A stretch of 64,000 nt of DNA, taken from contig JAMPAI010000009.1 in the NCBI GenBank assembly GCA_023667315.1, positions 1 to 64,000 on the forward strand. The letters run 5' to 3'. Below the pieces are notes generated by a model that made no database searches, had not been told where the DNA came from, and saw only the letters and a list, made by a program, of their open reading frames with translations. Below are positions 7,962 through 18,500 of the stretch, one piece after another (within the stretch, counting starts at the first letter, position 1; every line of letters begins with the position of its first letter). The DNA comes from Ruminococcus flavefaciens. GTDB lineage: Bacteria > Bacteroidota > Bacteroidia > Bacteroidales > P3. Both the position numbers and the translations under genes were made by a program.

Positions 7962-8966
7962 TTATTTGGTGCTGACCACGCAAACGCGGCTAACGCTCCA
8001 GAAATTCTGCGGATTGGTGATTTCGATCTTGACGTTCTTCTTGTCCTTGGCATCGATGCGGTAACTGCCCTTGGGATGCGAGGAAACCACTTCGGCCTTG
8101 CTCGACTTGGTTTCGATCACACGCAGTTCGTTGTAATCGGGAACCGCCGTCAAAGCGGTGAGCTTTACATCGGAACTTACGGCGTTCTTGACCACGATGC
8201 CTTTCGATTTCAAGGCTTTGGCCGGAGCCGCGATATAATAGACGGTCTTGCTTTGCGTCAGCTGACTGTTGAGGCTCGAAATGGTGGCTTCCTTTTCGTC
8301 CAGCTGGGCAAGATACTGCTGTTCGTTGGCCTTGAGTTCCCTGTTGATGTTTTCAAGGGCGGCGTAAGCGTCTTTAAGTGAGGCCAGTTCCTGCTGCAGG
8401 CTTTCGATGCGGGCTTCGCTTTCGGCCAGCTGTTTCTTAAGGCCGGCGATCGTTTTCTGCAAGCCCTGGTTGAGTTCCGCCAAACGGGCGTTTTCCTTTT
8501 CGAGGGCGGCGATGCGTTCGGCATCCTGCGGATTGCCCACCGTGTGCGAGGATTCCTTAAGCGCCACGTTTTCAGCCTTCAGTTTCTTGCTTTCGGCACG
8601 GGCGTTCACCAATTCGCGGCGAAGGCTTTCCATGCCCTGCAGTTTCTGACGGTTCTTTTCCATCAACTTGCCGATTTCAACGATGTCGGCGATAATGCGT
8701 TGCTGAACGTCGGCGTTTTCTTCGGCTTCCTGACTGTTGCGGTTAATCATTTTCTCGCGAACCTTGATGGCCTGCAGGTTGGCGTCGATCTCGGCATAGG
8801 CGTTCATAAACTGTATCTGCACCGAATCCGACTTAATGATCTCGTCGTTGAGTCTTGCGTTTTCAGCCTCCAGCCTCTTTTCTCTGGGGGTCTTGCACGA
8901 GGTGGTGAACATCAACACACCGCACAAGGAAGCAATGGCGATAAGGGAGCTGCGTTTGAACATCAT
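7962..8966 (-). CDS. coiled-coil lipoprotein
   Basis: The 334-residue protein begins with a lipoprotein signal (SLIAIASLCGVLMFTTSC), the Cys being about residue 24. A long heptad-rich region with many Lys/Glu/Leu/Gln residues follows, to about residue 230. The C-terminal ~100 residues are a compact globular segment ending VSRVCVVSTK. No named family was recognised. It is probably an envelope-anchored structural protein. The start could be either of two adjacent ATGs (8966 or 8963). A TAACTTTG -7 element lies at 9027-9034, and the leader holds a 16-bp palindrome at 8999-9014. Confidence 0.75.
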   Translation of the reverse strand: MMFKRSSLIAIASLCGVLMFTTSCKTPREKRLEAENARLNDEIIKSDSVQIQFMNAYAEIDANLQAIKVREKMINRNSQEAEENADVQQRIIADIVEIGKLMEKNRQKLQGMESLRRELVNARAESKKLKAENVALKESSHTVGNPQDAERIAALEKENARLAELNQGLQKTIAGLKKQLAESEARIESLQQELASLKDAYAALENINRELKANEQQYLAQLDEKEATISSLNSQLTQSKTVYYIAAPAKALKSKGIVVKNAVSSDVKLTALTAVPDYNELRVIETKSSKAEVVSSHPKGSYRIDAKDKKNVKIEITNPQNFWSVSRVCVVSTK

Positions 8967-8998
8967 GATAGTATTTTTTTAGTTTCTTATTCCGTTCC

Positions 8999-9014
8999 GT
9001 GTAATAAATTACAC
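8999..9014. repeat. palindrome in the lipoprotein leader
   Basis: GTGTAATAAATTACAC is a 7-bp inverted repeat with a 2-bp centre. It lies between the -7 element and the lipoprotein start, so it could be an operator or a small mRNA hairpin. No regulator is identifiable. Confidence 0.4.
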
Positions 9015-9026
9015 ATGCGCAATCTG

Positions 9027-9034
9027 CAAAGTTA
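9027..9034 (-). promoter_or_regulatory. -7 element of the lipoprotein gene
   Basis: The minus strand reads TAACTTTG, a perfect TAnnTTTG, 60 bp before the start codon. Confidence 0.6.
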
Positions 9035-9163
9035 GTTTAATTTTTTGAATCCTTGGTTTTCAACCGGATTTTTATTTGGCCCGACATGATCCGGAACCTT
9101 GCGGATCCGAAAGCCGGTTTTCCAATACCCCGTTTTCGAATAGGCTTTCTTGAAGACCGCCCC

Positions 9164-12001
9164 CTATTTCCGTTTGAGGAGCCGTTTTATCTCGTCTAAC
9201 TTATTGAGTGCCTGGATGGGCGTGAGGCTGTCGACGTCCAGGTCGAGTATCTCGTCGCGGATTTTTTCGAGCAACGGATCGTCCAACTGGATAAAGCTGA
9301 GCTGATAGGGTTTATCCGCCTTGTTTTCAGACGTTTGAACGCTTTTCGAAGCGGCTTTCGAGGGAGTTTTGACCGCCTGAGAATCGCATGGAGCATCGGG
9401 TTCGTCCTCCCGGGCGGCTGTATGCGCGACAGAACCGGACAAAATGGCAGCGAAATCTCCGTTCAGGCTCCGGTCGCGTTCCAGGCCGGCAAGGATTTCC
9501 CCGGCCCGGTCCAGCACGAATTTCGGCATGCCCGCCATCTGCGCCACATGAATCCCGAAACTGTGTTCCGAACCTCCCCGCGCCAGGGTGCGCAGGAAAA
9601 TCATCCTCCCGTTTTCCTCCTTTACCTTAATATGATAGTTTTCAATGTGTTGAAACGATTCCGCCATACGGTTCAACTCGTGGTAGTGCGTGGCAAACAA
9701 TACCTTGGCCTCTTTTTGGGGCTGTTCGTGCAGGTACTCGGCAATCGCCCAGGCGATGGAGATGCCGTCGTAGGTGCTGGTGCCCCGGCCGATCTCGTCT
9801 AAAAGCACCAGGGAACGCGCCGTCAGGTTGTTGAGGATGTTGGCGGTCTCGTTCATCTCCACCATGAACGTACTTTCGCCCTGGGCGATGTTGTCGGTGG
9901 CGCCCACGCGGGTAAAGATCTTGTCAACCCATCCGATAACGGCCTCTTGGGCGGGCACGAAACAGCCTATCTGCGCCATGAGCACGATGAGCGCCGTTTG
10001 CCGCAGCACCGCCGACTTACCCGACATATTGGGCCCGGTAATCATCATGATGCGGCAGGCATCGTGTTCAAACGTAATGTCGTTGGGTACGTATTTCTGA
10101 CCGGCAGGCATATGTCTCTCGATAACCGGATGCCTCCCCTGCCTTATCTGCAAATCGTAGCCGTCAACCACCTTTGGGCGAACGTATTCATTCACTACAG
10201 CTGCATCGGCGAACGACAGCATAACATCAAGGAAAGCAATGTTCTGTACCGATGCCTGCATACGTTTTATAAAGCCGTTGGAAAAACCTACAAGCTCTTG
10301 GTACAGCCGGGCTTCCACCGTAGTTATCCTGTCTTGGGCGGTAAGTACTTTTTCTTCGTAAACCTTAAGTTCCTCGGTGGTGTAGCGTTCGGCATTGGTA
10401 AGCGTCTGCTTGCGTACCCAGGAGGCGGGCACTTTGTCTTTATAGGAACGGCTCACCTCGAAGTAATAGCCATATACGTTGTTGAAGCCCACCTTCAGGT
10501 TGGTGATGCCGCTGCGTTGGGTTTCTTCCCGCAACAGGTCCGACAGGTATTCCTTGCCCGAAAAGGCGATCTTGCGCAGCTCGTCCAGCTCGGCGTCCGC
10601 GCCCTCGGCAATCACATTGCCCTTGGAGAGCAGCGCCGGCGCCTCAGGGTTGAGCCAATGGGCCAGGTGTTCGGAGAGTTCCCGGCAGGAATCCAGTTCC
10701 TTTATCCTGTCGTACAGCACGTTATCTTTTGATTCGAGCTTTTCGCCACCCCATTGGATCATCTGCTGCAGGACATCCAGCGACAGCCTGAGCTGCCACA
10801 GTTCCCTGGGCTGAATCCGCATGGCCGCCACTTTCGACAGCATGCGTTCCAGGTCGCCTATCTGCGCGAGGGCGTCGCGCAAGGTGCAGGCCTGCTCGCG
10901 GTGGTGCACCAGGTAGTCCACGTGTGCGAGCCTGTACTCGATTTCCCGCACGTCCTTGAGGGGCAAGCAGATCATACGGCGCAGCAGGCGCGCCCCCATC
11001 GGGGTGTTTGTCTTGTTCAGCACCGCATACAGGGAATTCTGCGCCTCGACACCGGCATCCACGTAGGAGGCCGAGGGTTGCAGCAACTCCAGGTTACGTA
11101 GCGTGAACGCATCCATCCACACGTACTTGTTTTCCGCAATTTTCTGCAGGGAGGATACGTGTCCGGAAAGTTCGTGCTTGCTTTCCACCAAGTAGTGCAG
11201 GCAGGCACCCGCGGCCATTTGCGCGGCGGGCATCTCATCCACCCCGAAACCTTTCAACGAATTGGTCTTGAAGTGCTCAAGCAGTATTTTCTTGGCAAAA
11301 TCAGGCTTGAAAACCCAGTCGTCGAACACCGTAATATAGTAGCGGTTTCCAAAGAGGCGGCAGAAGTCGTCGCGGTACGTTTTCGGCATCACAACTTCCG
11401 AAGGCTGAAAATTATCCAAAAGTTTCCGAACATATTCCTCGTTGCCTTCCGCCACAAAAAATTCGCCGGTGCTCACATCCAAAAACGAAACGCCCATCGT
11501 AGGATTCTTGGGAGATGCCGCGGGCGAGATTCCGCACAGGAAATTGTTCTTGCCGGTTTCCAAAAGCCGGTCGTTCATGGCGATACCGGGAGTGATCAGC
11601 TCGCTCACGCCCCGTTTCACCAGTTTCTTGGTGAGCTTGGGGTCTTCCAGCTGCTCGCAGATAGCCACCTTGCCGCCGGCCTTCACCAACTTATAGAGGT
11701 AGGTCTCGAGCGCGTGATGGGGAAAGCCCGCCAGTTCGGTATAGGTGTGGGCGCCGCTGGCCTTGCGGGTCAGCACGATGTTGAGCACCTTGGAGGCGAA
11801 CACGGCGTCTTCGCCGAAAGTTTCGTAAAAGTCGCCCACGCGGAACAGGAGCACCGCTTCGGGATGCTGCCGCTTGATTTCGTAATACTGCTTCATCAAG
11901 GGCGTTTCCACATACTTGTCCTTGCCGCCCTTGGCGCCGGTTTTTTCCAGGTCGGGCGTACAAGCCGCTGTTTCCTTTTGCATGTTGCTGTCTTCCTGCA
12001 T
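9164..12001 (-). CDS. mutS: DNA mismatch repair protein MutS
   Basis: The product is 945 residues when started at 12001. The mismatch-recognition motif RVGDFYETF is near residue 55; connector, core and clamp domains follow. The ATPase has Walker A GPNMSGKSAVLRQ near 657 and the signature LLDEIGRGTSTYDG. It recognises mismatches and starts repair with MutL. The frame stays open to 12091, but a perfect -7 element on the minus strand at 12063-12070 lies inside that extension, so translation from 12091 is unlikely; 11983 is another possible start. It lies 140 bp below mnmG on the same strand. Confidence 0.97.
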   Translation of the reverse strand: MQEDSNMQKETAACTPDLEKTGAKGGKDKYVETPLMKQYYEIKRQHPEAVLLFRVGDFYETFGEDAVFASKVLNIVLTRKASGAHTYTELAGFPHHALETYLYKLVKAGGKVAICEQLEDPKLTKKLVKRGVSELITPGIAMNDRLLETGKNNFLCGISPAASPKNPTMGVSFLDVSTGEFFVAEGNEEYVRKLLDNFQPSEVVMPKTYRDDFCRLFGNRYYITVFDDWVFKPDFAKKILLEHFKTNSLKGFGVDEMPAAQMAAGACLHYLVESKHELSGHVSSLQKIAENKYVWMDAFTLRNLELLQPSASYVDAGVEAQNSLYAVLNKTNTPMGARLLRRMICLPLKDVREIEYRLAHVDYLVHHREQACTLRDALAQIGDLERMLSKVAAMRIQPRELWQLRLSLDVLQQMIQWGGEKLESKDNVLYDRIKELDSCRELSEHLAHWLNPEAPALLSKGNVIAEGADAELDELRKIAFSGKEYLSDLLREETQRSGITNLKVGFNNVYGYYFEVSRSYKDKVPASWVRKQTLTNAERYTTEELKVYEEKVLTAQDRITTVEARLYQELVGFSNGFIKRMQASVQNIAFLDVMLSFADAAVVNEYVRPKVVDGYDLQIRQGRHPVIERHMPAGQKYVPNDITFEHDACRIMMITGPNMSGKSAVLRQTALIVLMAQIGCFVPAQEAVIGWVDKIFTRVGATDNIAQGESTFMVEMNETANILNNLTARSLVLLDEIGRGTSTYDGISIAWAIAEYLHEQPQKEAKVLFATHYHELNRMAESFQHIENYHIKVKEENGRMIFLRTLARGGSEHSFGIHVAQMAGMPKFVLDRAGEILAGLERDRSLNGDFAAILSGSVAHTAAREDEPDAPCDSQAVKTPSKAASKSVQTSENKADKPYQLSFIQLDDPLLEKIRDEILDLDVDSLTPIQALNKLDEIKRLLKRK

Positions 12002-12062
12002 CGTATAAATCTCTTTCGGCGTATAAACTTCGCGGGCTGTGAACCTGCCTTTTTTACACCGG

Positions 12063-12070
12063 CAAAAATA
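12063..12070 (-). promoter_or_regulatory. -7 element of mutS (decides the start)
   Basis: The minus strand reads TATTTTTG, 61 bp before the ATG at 12001. Transcription would begin around 12056, below the upstream in-frame ATG at 12091. Confidence 0.6.
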
Positions 12071-12141
12071 AGATTTTTCCCGCCTCGGCAAACGCCTATG
12101 GGCATGTCTTCGGGAGGCGAAACCGCAACGTCTTGAATACC

Positions 12142-14019
12142 TTATCGATTGAGCCAGATCAAAAGCACCGAGATGTCGGCGGGCGAAACTCCCGGAATGC
12201 GGGAGGCCTGGCCGAGCGTGGCGGGCTTTATCCGGCTCAGTTTCTCGCGCGCCTCGTACGAGAGCGAAAGTATGCTCCGGTAATCGAAATCGGGTTTGAG
12301 CGGAAGGTCGTCGTACTTGGAAAGCCGCGCCGCGTTCTCCTCTTCCTTGCGGATATACGCATCGTACTTCATGCTGATCTCCACCTCGTCCAACAATTCG
12401 CGGTAGTAGGGCTTGTCCCGGTTGTTCTCTACATACATCCTCAAGCCCTCGTCCAGGCGCATCAACTGCTCCAGTGATATCTGGGGGCGTTGTAGCAGGG
12501 CTTCCAAGGTCGTTTTCTGCGAGAGTGCAGACGTACCGTATTCCAGCAAGCCGGCGTTTACGTTTTCGGGATCCACCTTGTGGGTTCCTATATACGTCTT
12601 TATCTTCTTTCCGTACGATTTTTTTTCTTCCAGACGCCGCATCCTCTCCTCTTTCGCAACACCTATCTTATAGGCCAAAGGAGTAAGGCGTTCGTCGGCG
12701 TTATCCTGACGCAGCAGGATACGGTATTCGGCACGGGAAGTGAACATACGGTAGGGTTCATCGACTCCCTTGGTCACTAGGTCGTCGATCAGCACACCGA
12801 TATAGGCCTGGGCGCGGTTCAGCACCAAGGGAGGCTGTCCGGTAATGTTCAGGTGGGCATTCACTCCCGCTATGAACCCCTGGCCGGCGGCTTCCTCGTA
12901 GCCGGTGGTACCGTTTACCTGACCCGCGAAATACAGCCGGTTCACCAACTTGGTCTCCAAGGTGGACTTCAATTGTGTGGGGTCAAAATAATCGTACTCG
13001 ATGGCGTAGCCCGGACGGAACACTCTGGCGTTTTCGAAACCTACTATTTTGTGCAGCGCCGCCAACTGTGTCTCCTCGGGCAGCGAGGAAGAAAAGCCGT
13101 TCAGGTAATATTCCATACTGCCGCGGCCGCAGGGTTCGAAAAACAGCTGGTGCCGATCCTTGTCGGCAAAGCGGTCTATCTTGTCTTCGATGGAGGGGCA
13201 GTAACGCGGGCCGCGCCCCTTGATGCGTCCGGCGAACATGGGCGACTTGTCGAAACCCGTGCGCAGTATGTCGTGCACTTCCAGATTGGTGTAGGCCAGA
13301 AAGCAGGACATCTGATCCTGCACACAGGGGGTGTCGGTAAAGGAGAATTTGCCCGGATCTTCGTCGCCTTTCTGTTCGGTGAGCGCCGAAAAATTTACCG
13401 TGCGGGCATCCACCCGTACCGGCGTACCGGTCTTTAGGCTCTCCACCTTGAAACCGCGTTCGCGCAATTGCTCGCTCAAGCCGAAAGAAGCACTCTCGCC
13501 TATCCGGCCGCCGGGGTACGACTGTTCCCCGATATGAATCTTCCCGTTCAGGAAAGTGCCGCCGGTAAGAATCACCGCCTTGGCATGGATTTCCGCCCCG
13601 CACTGGGTTCTTACCCCGGTTACGGTATCGCCTTCGAACAGAAAGGAGGTTACCATATCCTGGCGGAGTTCCAGATTCGGAACAGCTTCGAGCTGGGCAC
13701 GCCAGTTGGCGGAAAACTGCCACATATCGCATTGCGCCCTGGGGCTCCACATGGCGGGTCCCTTGGAACGGTTCAGCATACGGAACTGCAAGGTGGAACG
13801 GTCGGTGATAATTCCAGAGTAACCGCCCATCGCATCGATTTCGCGAACAATCTGTCCCTTGGCCACGCCGCCCATCGCCGGGTTGCACGACATATACGCC
13901 ATACGGTCTATCTGCATACTCAACAGCAGAACCCGGCTGCCCAGATTGGCCGCCGCGGCCGCCGCCTCACATCCGGCATGACCGCCGCCCACCACCACGA
14001 TATCGTAATCCAAATTCAT
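12142..14019 (-). CDS. mnmG: tRNA uridine-34 5-carboxymethylaminomethyl modification enzyme MnmG
   Basis: The 625-residue protein starts with the FAD dinucleotide-binding motif [20 protein letters not shown]. It carries the family signatures [39 protein letters not shown] and [20 protein letters not shown], and the C-terminal helical domain ends [16 protein letters not shown]. With MnmE it installs the cmnm5 group on U34 of certain tRNAs. The mnmD-like gene at 29882 would act later in the same pathway. mnmG (gidA) is a classical origin-proximal gene, consistent with the parS and oriC signals just upstream. A perfect parS lies 72 bp above its start. Confidence 0.97.
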   Translation of the reverse strand: MNLDYDIVVVGGGHAGCEAAAAAANLGSRVLLLSMQIDRMAYMSCNPAMGGVAKGQIVREIDAMGGYSGIITDRSTLQFRMLNRSKGPAMWSPRAQCDMWQFSANWRAQLEAVPNLELRQDMVTSFLFEGDTVTGVRTQCGAEIHAKAVILTGGTFLNGKIHIGEQSYPGGRIGESASFGLSEQLRERGFKVESLKTGTPVRVDARTVNFSALTEQKGDEDPGKFSFTDTPCVQDQMSCFLAYTNLEVHDILRTGFDKSPMFAGRIKGRGPRYCPSIEDKIDRFADKDRHQLFFEPCGRGSMEYYLNGFSSSLPEETQLAALHKIVGFENARVFRPGYAIEYDYFDPTQLKSTLETKLVNRLYFAGQVNGTTGYEEAAGQGFIAGVNAHLNITGQPPLVLNRAQAYIGVLIDDLVTKGVDEPYRMFTSRAEYRILLRQDNADERLTPLAYKIGVAKEERMRRLEEKKSYGKKIKTYIGTHKVDPENVNAGLLEYGTSALSQKTTLEALLQRPQISLEQLMRLDEGLRMYVENNRDKPYYRELLDEVEISMKYDAYIRKEEENAARLSKYDDLPLKPDFDYRSILSLSYEAREKLSRIKPATLGQASRIPGVSPADISVLLIWLNR

Positions 14020-14037
14020 TTTCTACTTCAAACATTA

Positions 14038-14081
14038 ATCCTATCGTTTCCTAACAAAAACCGAGTCCGGAGAGATAGGAT
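14038..14081. repeat. inverted repeat in the mnmG leader
   Basis: ATCCTATC at 14038-14045 and GATAGGAT at 14074-14081 are perfect reverse complements, 28 bp apart, between parS and the mnmG start. They may form a leader hairpin; the role is unknown. Confidence 0.4.
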
Positions 14082-14090
14082 CCAACAAAA

Positions 14091-14106
14091 TGTTTCACGT
14101 GAAACA
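14091..14106. promoter_or_regulatory. parS: parS centromere site 1
   Basis: TGTTTCACGTGAAACA is identical to the bacterial parS consensus bound by ParB (CTP-dependent clamp loading). The palindrome extends to 22 bp (14088-14109). It lies upstream of mnmG, close to the putative origin. Confidence 0.92.
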
Positions 14107-14165
14107 TTTAAGTCCGAACTCGAAAAACATATTGTAAATCAGTTACAAATATACAGCGAAAAGCC

Positions 14166-14738
14166 CTATTTCTCAATAAGCCTTTTCAAAGTCCAAGCCA
14201 TATTTAGACCGAGGTTGCGCATATTTTCCATGCCTTCGGCATCGTTCAGCACTTCTCCCCTTTCCCTGCCGTAAACCATATTCCAATAAACGGAGCCGAC
14301 CACGATCATCTCTTTGTTGAGCATAAAATGATTCATCGTATCCACCGCCGTCATTCCTCCGGCGCGGCGCACGGCCGCCACCGAAGCACCCACCTTATGC
14401 TTAAGTAACCCTGGATTGGTGGCCACGACCACGCCGCCCCTGTCCAAAAAGGCCTTCATTTTAGAAGATACATCCGCAGAATACACCGGCGAGCCGAGAA
14501 TAATTCCGTCCGCTTCCGCCATACGGCTAAACACGGCGGCAAAATCATCTTCCTTAAAAATACAGTTGCCCTGCCCCTTGCAGGCAAAACACGCCCGGCA
14601 AGGTTTAATTTCACAATCGGCCAACTGTATCAGTTGGGTTTCGATACCGGCAGCATTCAGTTCCTTAAATACAGCATGGATAATCATCGCCGTATTTCCA
14701 TCCCTGCGGGAACTCCCGTTGATTCCTATAACTTTCAT
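14166..14738 (-). CDS. flavodoxin-family NAD(P)H-dependent oxidoreductase
   Basis: The 190-residue protein begins MKVIGINGSSRRDGNTA, the FMN phosphate-binding loop of the NADPH-dependent FMN reductase/flavodoxin-like family. A cysteine-rich segment follows (CRACFACKGQGNC, near residues 49-61), found in the iron-sulfur-flavoprotein-like branch, then the GSPVYSADVSSKMKAFLDR flavin-binding stretch. It probably transfers electrons in the cytoplasm; substrate unknown. The frame is open upstream to 15023, but that stretch is made of intergenic repeats and the family N-terminus starts exactly at 14738. Confidence 0.85.
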   Translation of the reverse strand: MKVIGINGSSRRDGNTAMIIHAVFKELNAAGIETQLIQLADCEIKPCRACFACKGQGNCIFKEDDFAAVFSRMAEADGIILGSPVYSADVSSKMKAFLDRGGVVVATNPGLLKHKVGASVAAVRRAGGMTAVDTMNHFMLNKEMIVVGSVYWNMVYGRERGEVLNDAEGMENMRNLGLNMAWTLKRLIEK

Positions 14739-14761
14739 AACACAATAAATTACCCGTAACC

Positions 14762-15020
14762 AAGCCCCCGCCAGTTCGCAGCGAAGCAGATCACCGTTCC
14801 AACCACCCCCAACCGGCCAACCGAAGGGAAAATGGTTTTGAATGGTGAAGTCTCCCGCCAGTCCGCAGCGAAGCAGATCCCTGCTCAAAACACGTGCAAA
14901 GGGAAAAATGGTTTTGAATGGGGAGATGCGAGATGCGGACTGACGGGGCGCGCGGGAGCGTACTAAAGTACGTGACCAAGCCCCCGACAGTTCGCAGCGA
15001 AGCAGATTCCCGTTCAAAAC
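14762..15020. repeat. triplicated intergenic repeat containing the 3' end of ybeY
   Basis: A unit of about 40 bp with core CGCAGCGAAGCAGAT recurs at 14762-14800, 14848-14891 and 14978-15020. A second unit, GGGAAAATGGTTTTGAATGG, occurs at 14826-14845 and, with one extra A, at 14900-14920. The third core copy runs into the last codons of ybeY, whose 3' end on the minus strand reads GAAAAATGGTTTTGA, the same string as in the second unit. A small hairpin (CGTACT-AA-AGTACG) is at 14959-14972. Confidence 0.7.
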
Positions 15021-15493
15021 CATTTTTCCAACATTTCATCTTCTTTCTGATGTATCTCAGCCTCCTCCCTCGGCGTCTTATCGTGATACCCCGCCAGGTG
15101 CAGGATGCCGTGAATCATGACGCGGTTCAGTTCATCGATATTCCGCACCTGAAACTTCTTGGCGTTTTCCTTGATCCGTTCCACACTGATGTAGATATCG
15201 CCCGCCACCGGCCGGTACTTTTTCGAAGAAGTCTTTCCGGCGGTTTCACAAAGGCCAATTGGAAATGAATCGCCGGGCAAGGTATAGTCGAAAGTTATCA
15301 CATCGGTAAAGGTGTCGTGGTTCAGATACTCCTTGTTTACCTTCAACAGGTATTTGTCCGAACAAAAGATATAGGTAATGCCGGAAGACACGCAACCCAA
15401 GCTTTTCAACACGTTCAGCAGGCGGGCACGGGTATCGTTGCGGCGCATGAACCCTACCCTGCAATCTTGTTCGATAAAGGTAATCTCTTTCAT
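15014..15493 (-). CDS. ybeY: endoribonuclease YbeY (rRNA maturation factor)
   Basis: The product is 159 residues from MKEITFIEQDC. The zinc site appears as HGILHLAGYHD near residue 125; the preceding half has the family FTDVITFDY and GDIYISVERI segments. YbeY is a single-strand-specific RNase in 16S rRNA 3'-end maturation and ribosome quality control. An in-frame upstream ATG at 15532 would translate through the parS palindrome (giving MFHVKH), so 15493 is preferred. It lies 39 bp below the DUF4175-like gene with parS in the gap. Its stop codon lies inside a repeat that is copied downstream. Confidence 0.93.
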   Translation of the reverse strand: MKEITFIEQDCRVGFMRRNDTRARLLNVLKSLGCVSSGITYIFCSDKYLLKVNKEYLNHDTFTDVITFDYTLPGDSFPIGLCETAGKTSSKKYRPVAGDIYISVERIKENAKKFQVRNIDELNRVMIHGILHLAGYHDKTPREEAEIHQKEDEMLEKWF

Positions 15494-15512
15494 TTTAAAT
15501 ATTTTACAAAGA

Positions 15513-15528
15513 TGTTTCACGTGAAACA
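15513..15528. promoter_or_regulatory. parS: parS centromere site 2
   Basis: A second perfect TGTTTCACGTGAAACA, inside the 20-bp palindrome GATGTTTCACGTGAAACATC (15511-15530). It sits in the gap between the DUF4175-like stop and the ybeY start, 1.4 kb from site 1. Confidence 0.92.
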
Positions 15529-15532
15529 TCAC

Positions 15533-18500
15533 CTACTTCCGCTCAGTTTCAAACAAAAAGTCCTGCACTTTCTTCTTATAGTACGGGCGAAGTTCGGGAT
15601 AGGAAAAACGCAGCAGGTCGTTGCCCGGCATTTTTTTCTTTCCGGCATTTTCGAGGCTGTCGCCCATAAAGGGTGAGAATGTATTTCCGGTTTTCGATTC
15701 GCGTTTGTCATCCTGTTCCCGTTTCAGTTCGGCATTCTCGGCCTCCAACAATCGGGTCTCGATATTCTTTTGGCGCGACAGTACCCGGTCGTTTAAAATC
15801 TTGTTCACCAAATCGCGTTCGGTGGTTTCCATATCGCCCAAAATACGGTTGTAAAGTCCGGCCGCTCCGGGATTCTTAATTTTTTCTTCCTGCATTTTCT
15901 GTTGCAGCATACGGCGGATCATCTCCTGCTTGGCGGCGGCACGGGCAAAAGATTCCGAAACCTTTTCCTCCGAAATCTGTTCTCCCTGTGCATTGCCCGA
16001 TTCGCCCGGCTTGGATTGCTTACCTTCCTGCGCATTTTTCGGCTGACCCTGCTTCTGCAGTTGCTCCAGCATTTTCTTCAGTTCATCCAACTGGCGGTTC
16101 AAATCCTTCTGCATCTGCTGCAGGGATTCCCTGCCTTGCTTCATCATCGATTCCATAGAGGGAATGGGCATCGAGGAATTTTTCTCGCCCGGCTTGGGAC
16201 AGGACATCTGGGGCGTGCCCTTCTGTTTTTTCTTGGAAGATCCGCTGTTGCCCTTCATGTTCATCTGCTGTTGCATCCTGTCCAAGGATTCGGAAAGCAG
16301 CAGGGCCAGATTGTTCAGCGAAGTCATCGTGTATTGCTGGCGCGCCAAGGCACGGCTGTTGGTGGTATTGTAGTGGGTGTAATAGACGTTGTTCATGGCC
16401 AGCAGCAGATCCAAGGTCTCGCGGCTGTACGAAAGCATGTTCTTTACTTCCTGATGGGTGGCGAGCGCTACCTGAGGCTGACGTTTGGCAATGGCCTGAA
16501 TGCTGTCGGCAATAAAGCGAATCTCGGTGTTGAGGGCCGACTGTCTGCGTATCTGTTCGGCATAGCGCGGATCGTTCAGCTTAGTGTTGCCCAAGGCTTC
16601 CATCAGGTTTTCCTGCTGCACCGAAACCCGCACCGTAGATTTCAACAGCAAGCGGATAAAATCGGCGTCTTCCGCCTCGTTCTCCTCCTCTATCCGATCC
16701 ATTTGGCCTGACAGATTGTCGGCCAGCTGCTGCAGATCCTCGTTTGTCTTTTCCTGATTCCTGCGTGCCGATTTCTCGTTGCCGTCCTGCAAATCGGATT
16801 TCGTATCCTCGATATCCTTCCTCGCTTTCTGCAACAGGGAATCGGGCATGGAAAACGATGTTTTCTTCTCCAACTTTTCGTTCAGCTCCTCCACCCGCTT
16901 CAGGTCCTGCTCAAGACGTTCCCTGCCCTTCTGCAATTCTTCCTGCAGCTTCAAGGCGCTGTCGGCAGAAATTCGTTTCATCTGTTCCGACACCTCCTTG
17001 CTCTGCTCCGCCAACCTATTGGCATCCGAAACGGCCTGACTCAACTTGTTCTCAAATTCCAACTGCTTGTATAAGTTCAGATTACGTTCTATATCACGGC
17101 TCAACAGATCCTTCTGCCGCCTTACGTCCTCCAAGGCGTCCGTTATCTTCTCGCGGGGCGCGTTCTGCCGCATCAGTTCCTGCAGTTCCTCCAGTTTTTT
17201 CATCGTGGCGTCGTCGAAAAGCTGATCCATCAGTTCCTGCAACTGCCGCTGCTTTTCCTGCAGCTCGCTGTCGGTCTCGTTCAGCTCGCTTTCCAGACGC
17301 TGTTTCTGTTGAATCTCTTCCGACAGTTCCCGATAGGTCTCGCGCAGTTGCTCCTGCTGTTCCAGCAAGAGTTCCACCCGCTTCTGATCCTGCCAGGAAA
17401 GCTGCTTCCTGGAAAGAAGGTCCTGCACGAGTTCCTGCAGTTCATTGTCGAAACGCTGCACGGACTGAAGCGAAAGCGAAAACTTGCTGTCCACCGAGGC
17501 CGAGGTACGGCTCACCTCATCCCTCACCTCCTCCTGCGACATCTTCCGGTAAGAAAATACAGGCGAATACACCGCCTTGAAGGGATAGAAGGCATCGTTG
17601 TCGCGCAATTCGAAACCATAGCTCAATTCATCGCCCGGCTGCGGGTTAAACTCATCGATATCGAAATAATAAGTGAACTCCTGGCTCAGTTCGCGCACCT
17701 TTACGGACAGGGTGTCGAAAAATGTCCATTCGCTGCCGGTGGACGCGTTGGAACACGAGAGCTTGAATATCAGGGAATGAAAGCCGTAATCGTCGCTGAT
17801 CATTCCGTGGAAATACCGCCGGTACGGACGCGTGCTGTCGAACAGCTGAACGGTCTCGATGCGCGGATAGCCATCGGGCACGGCCTCGATAAAAAAGGAG
17901 GAAGTATCGGCCTTTATATCGGTAAACGCCTGCGGAACAAGCAGATAATTACACGACTGGAATATCTGCCGGGAAAACGAGAAAACGGGCGACTGCGCCG
18001 CGGCCTCTTCCCAGTGCACCTCCTGAATCTCCGACTTATTGCCCGACGGCATGAAGCCGGCAGAGAGTCCGGCGGCATGGTCTATCTTCAATTCCCACTC
18101 CACTCTGGTACCTGCCGGAACGCTCAGGTTCAGCGAATTATCTACCACTTCCGCCTTCTTGCCCATATATTCCGGATAACGGAGCGTGATTTTCATGCCC
18201 GACATCAGGGGTTTGTAGTCCACTTCCAAGGTGTAGGCCGCGCTCCTGTATTTTCCGCTTACGATATGAAATTTTATCCGTTGGCGAACCTTCTTAAAGG
18301 TATGCGAGAATTCGATGGCCGAATTTTTGCGGCAGGGAACAAGGCGGCGGTCCGTTTCTATAAAGACCTCGCTTGGAAGCATGTCGCCGTCCACGCTCAG
18401 GTTCAGCGTGAAATCCTCCTCGTAGGCGACCCGCAGGCCATTGTTCGCTATCGTGATCTTAAAGGGAAACTCCCGCTCGAAAGTCCGGCCGTACCGGACG

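Noticed and set aside
9035-9163. Terminator for mutS in the gap before the lipoprotein gene
   Set aside because: Some dyad character (GGATCCG, CCGGTTTTCC) but no convincing stem with a T-run on the minus strand.
14739-15023. N-terminal extension of the flavodoxin-family protein
   Set aside because: The extra 95 residues are encoded by intergenic repeat units, and family similarity begins at the ATG at 14738.
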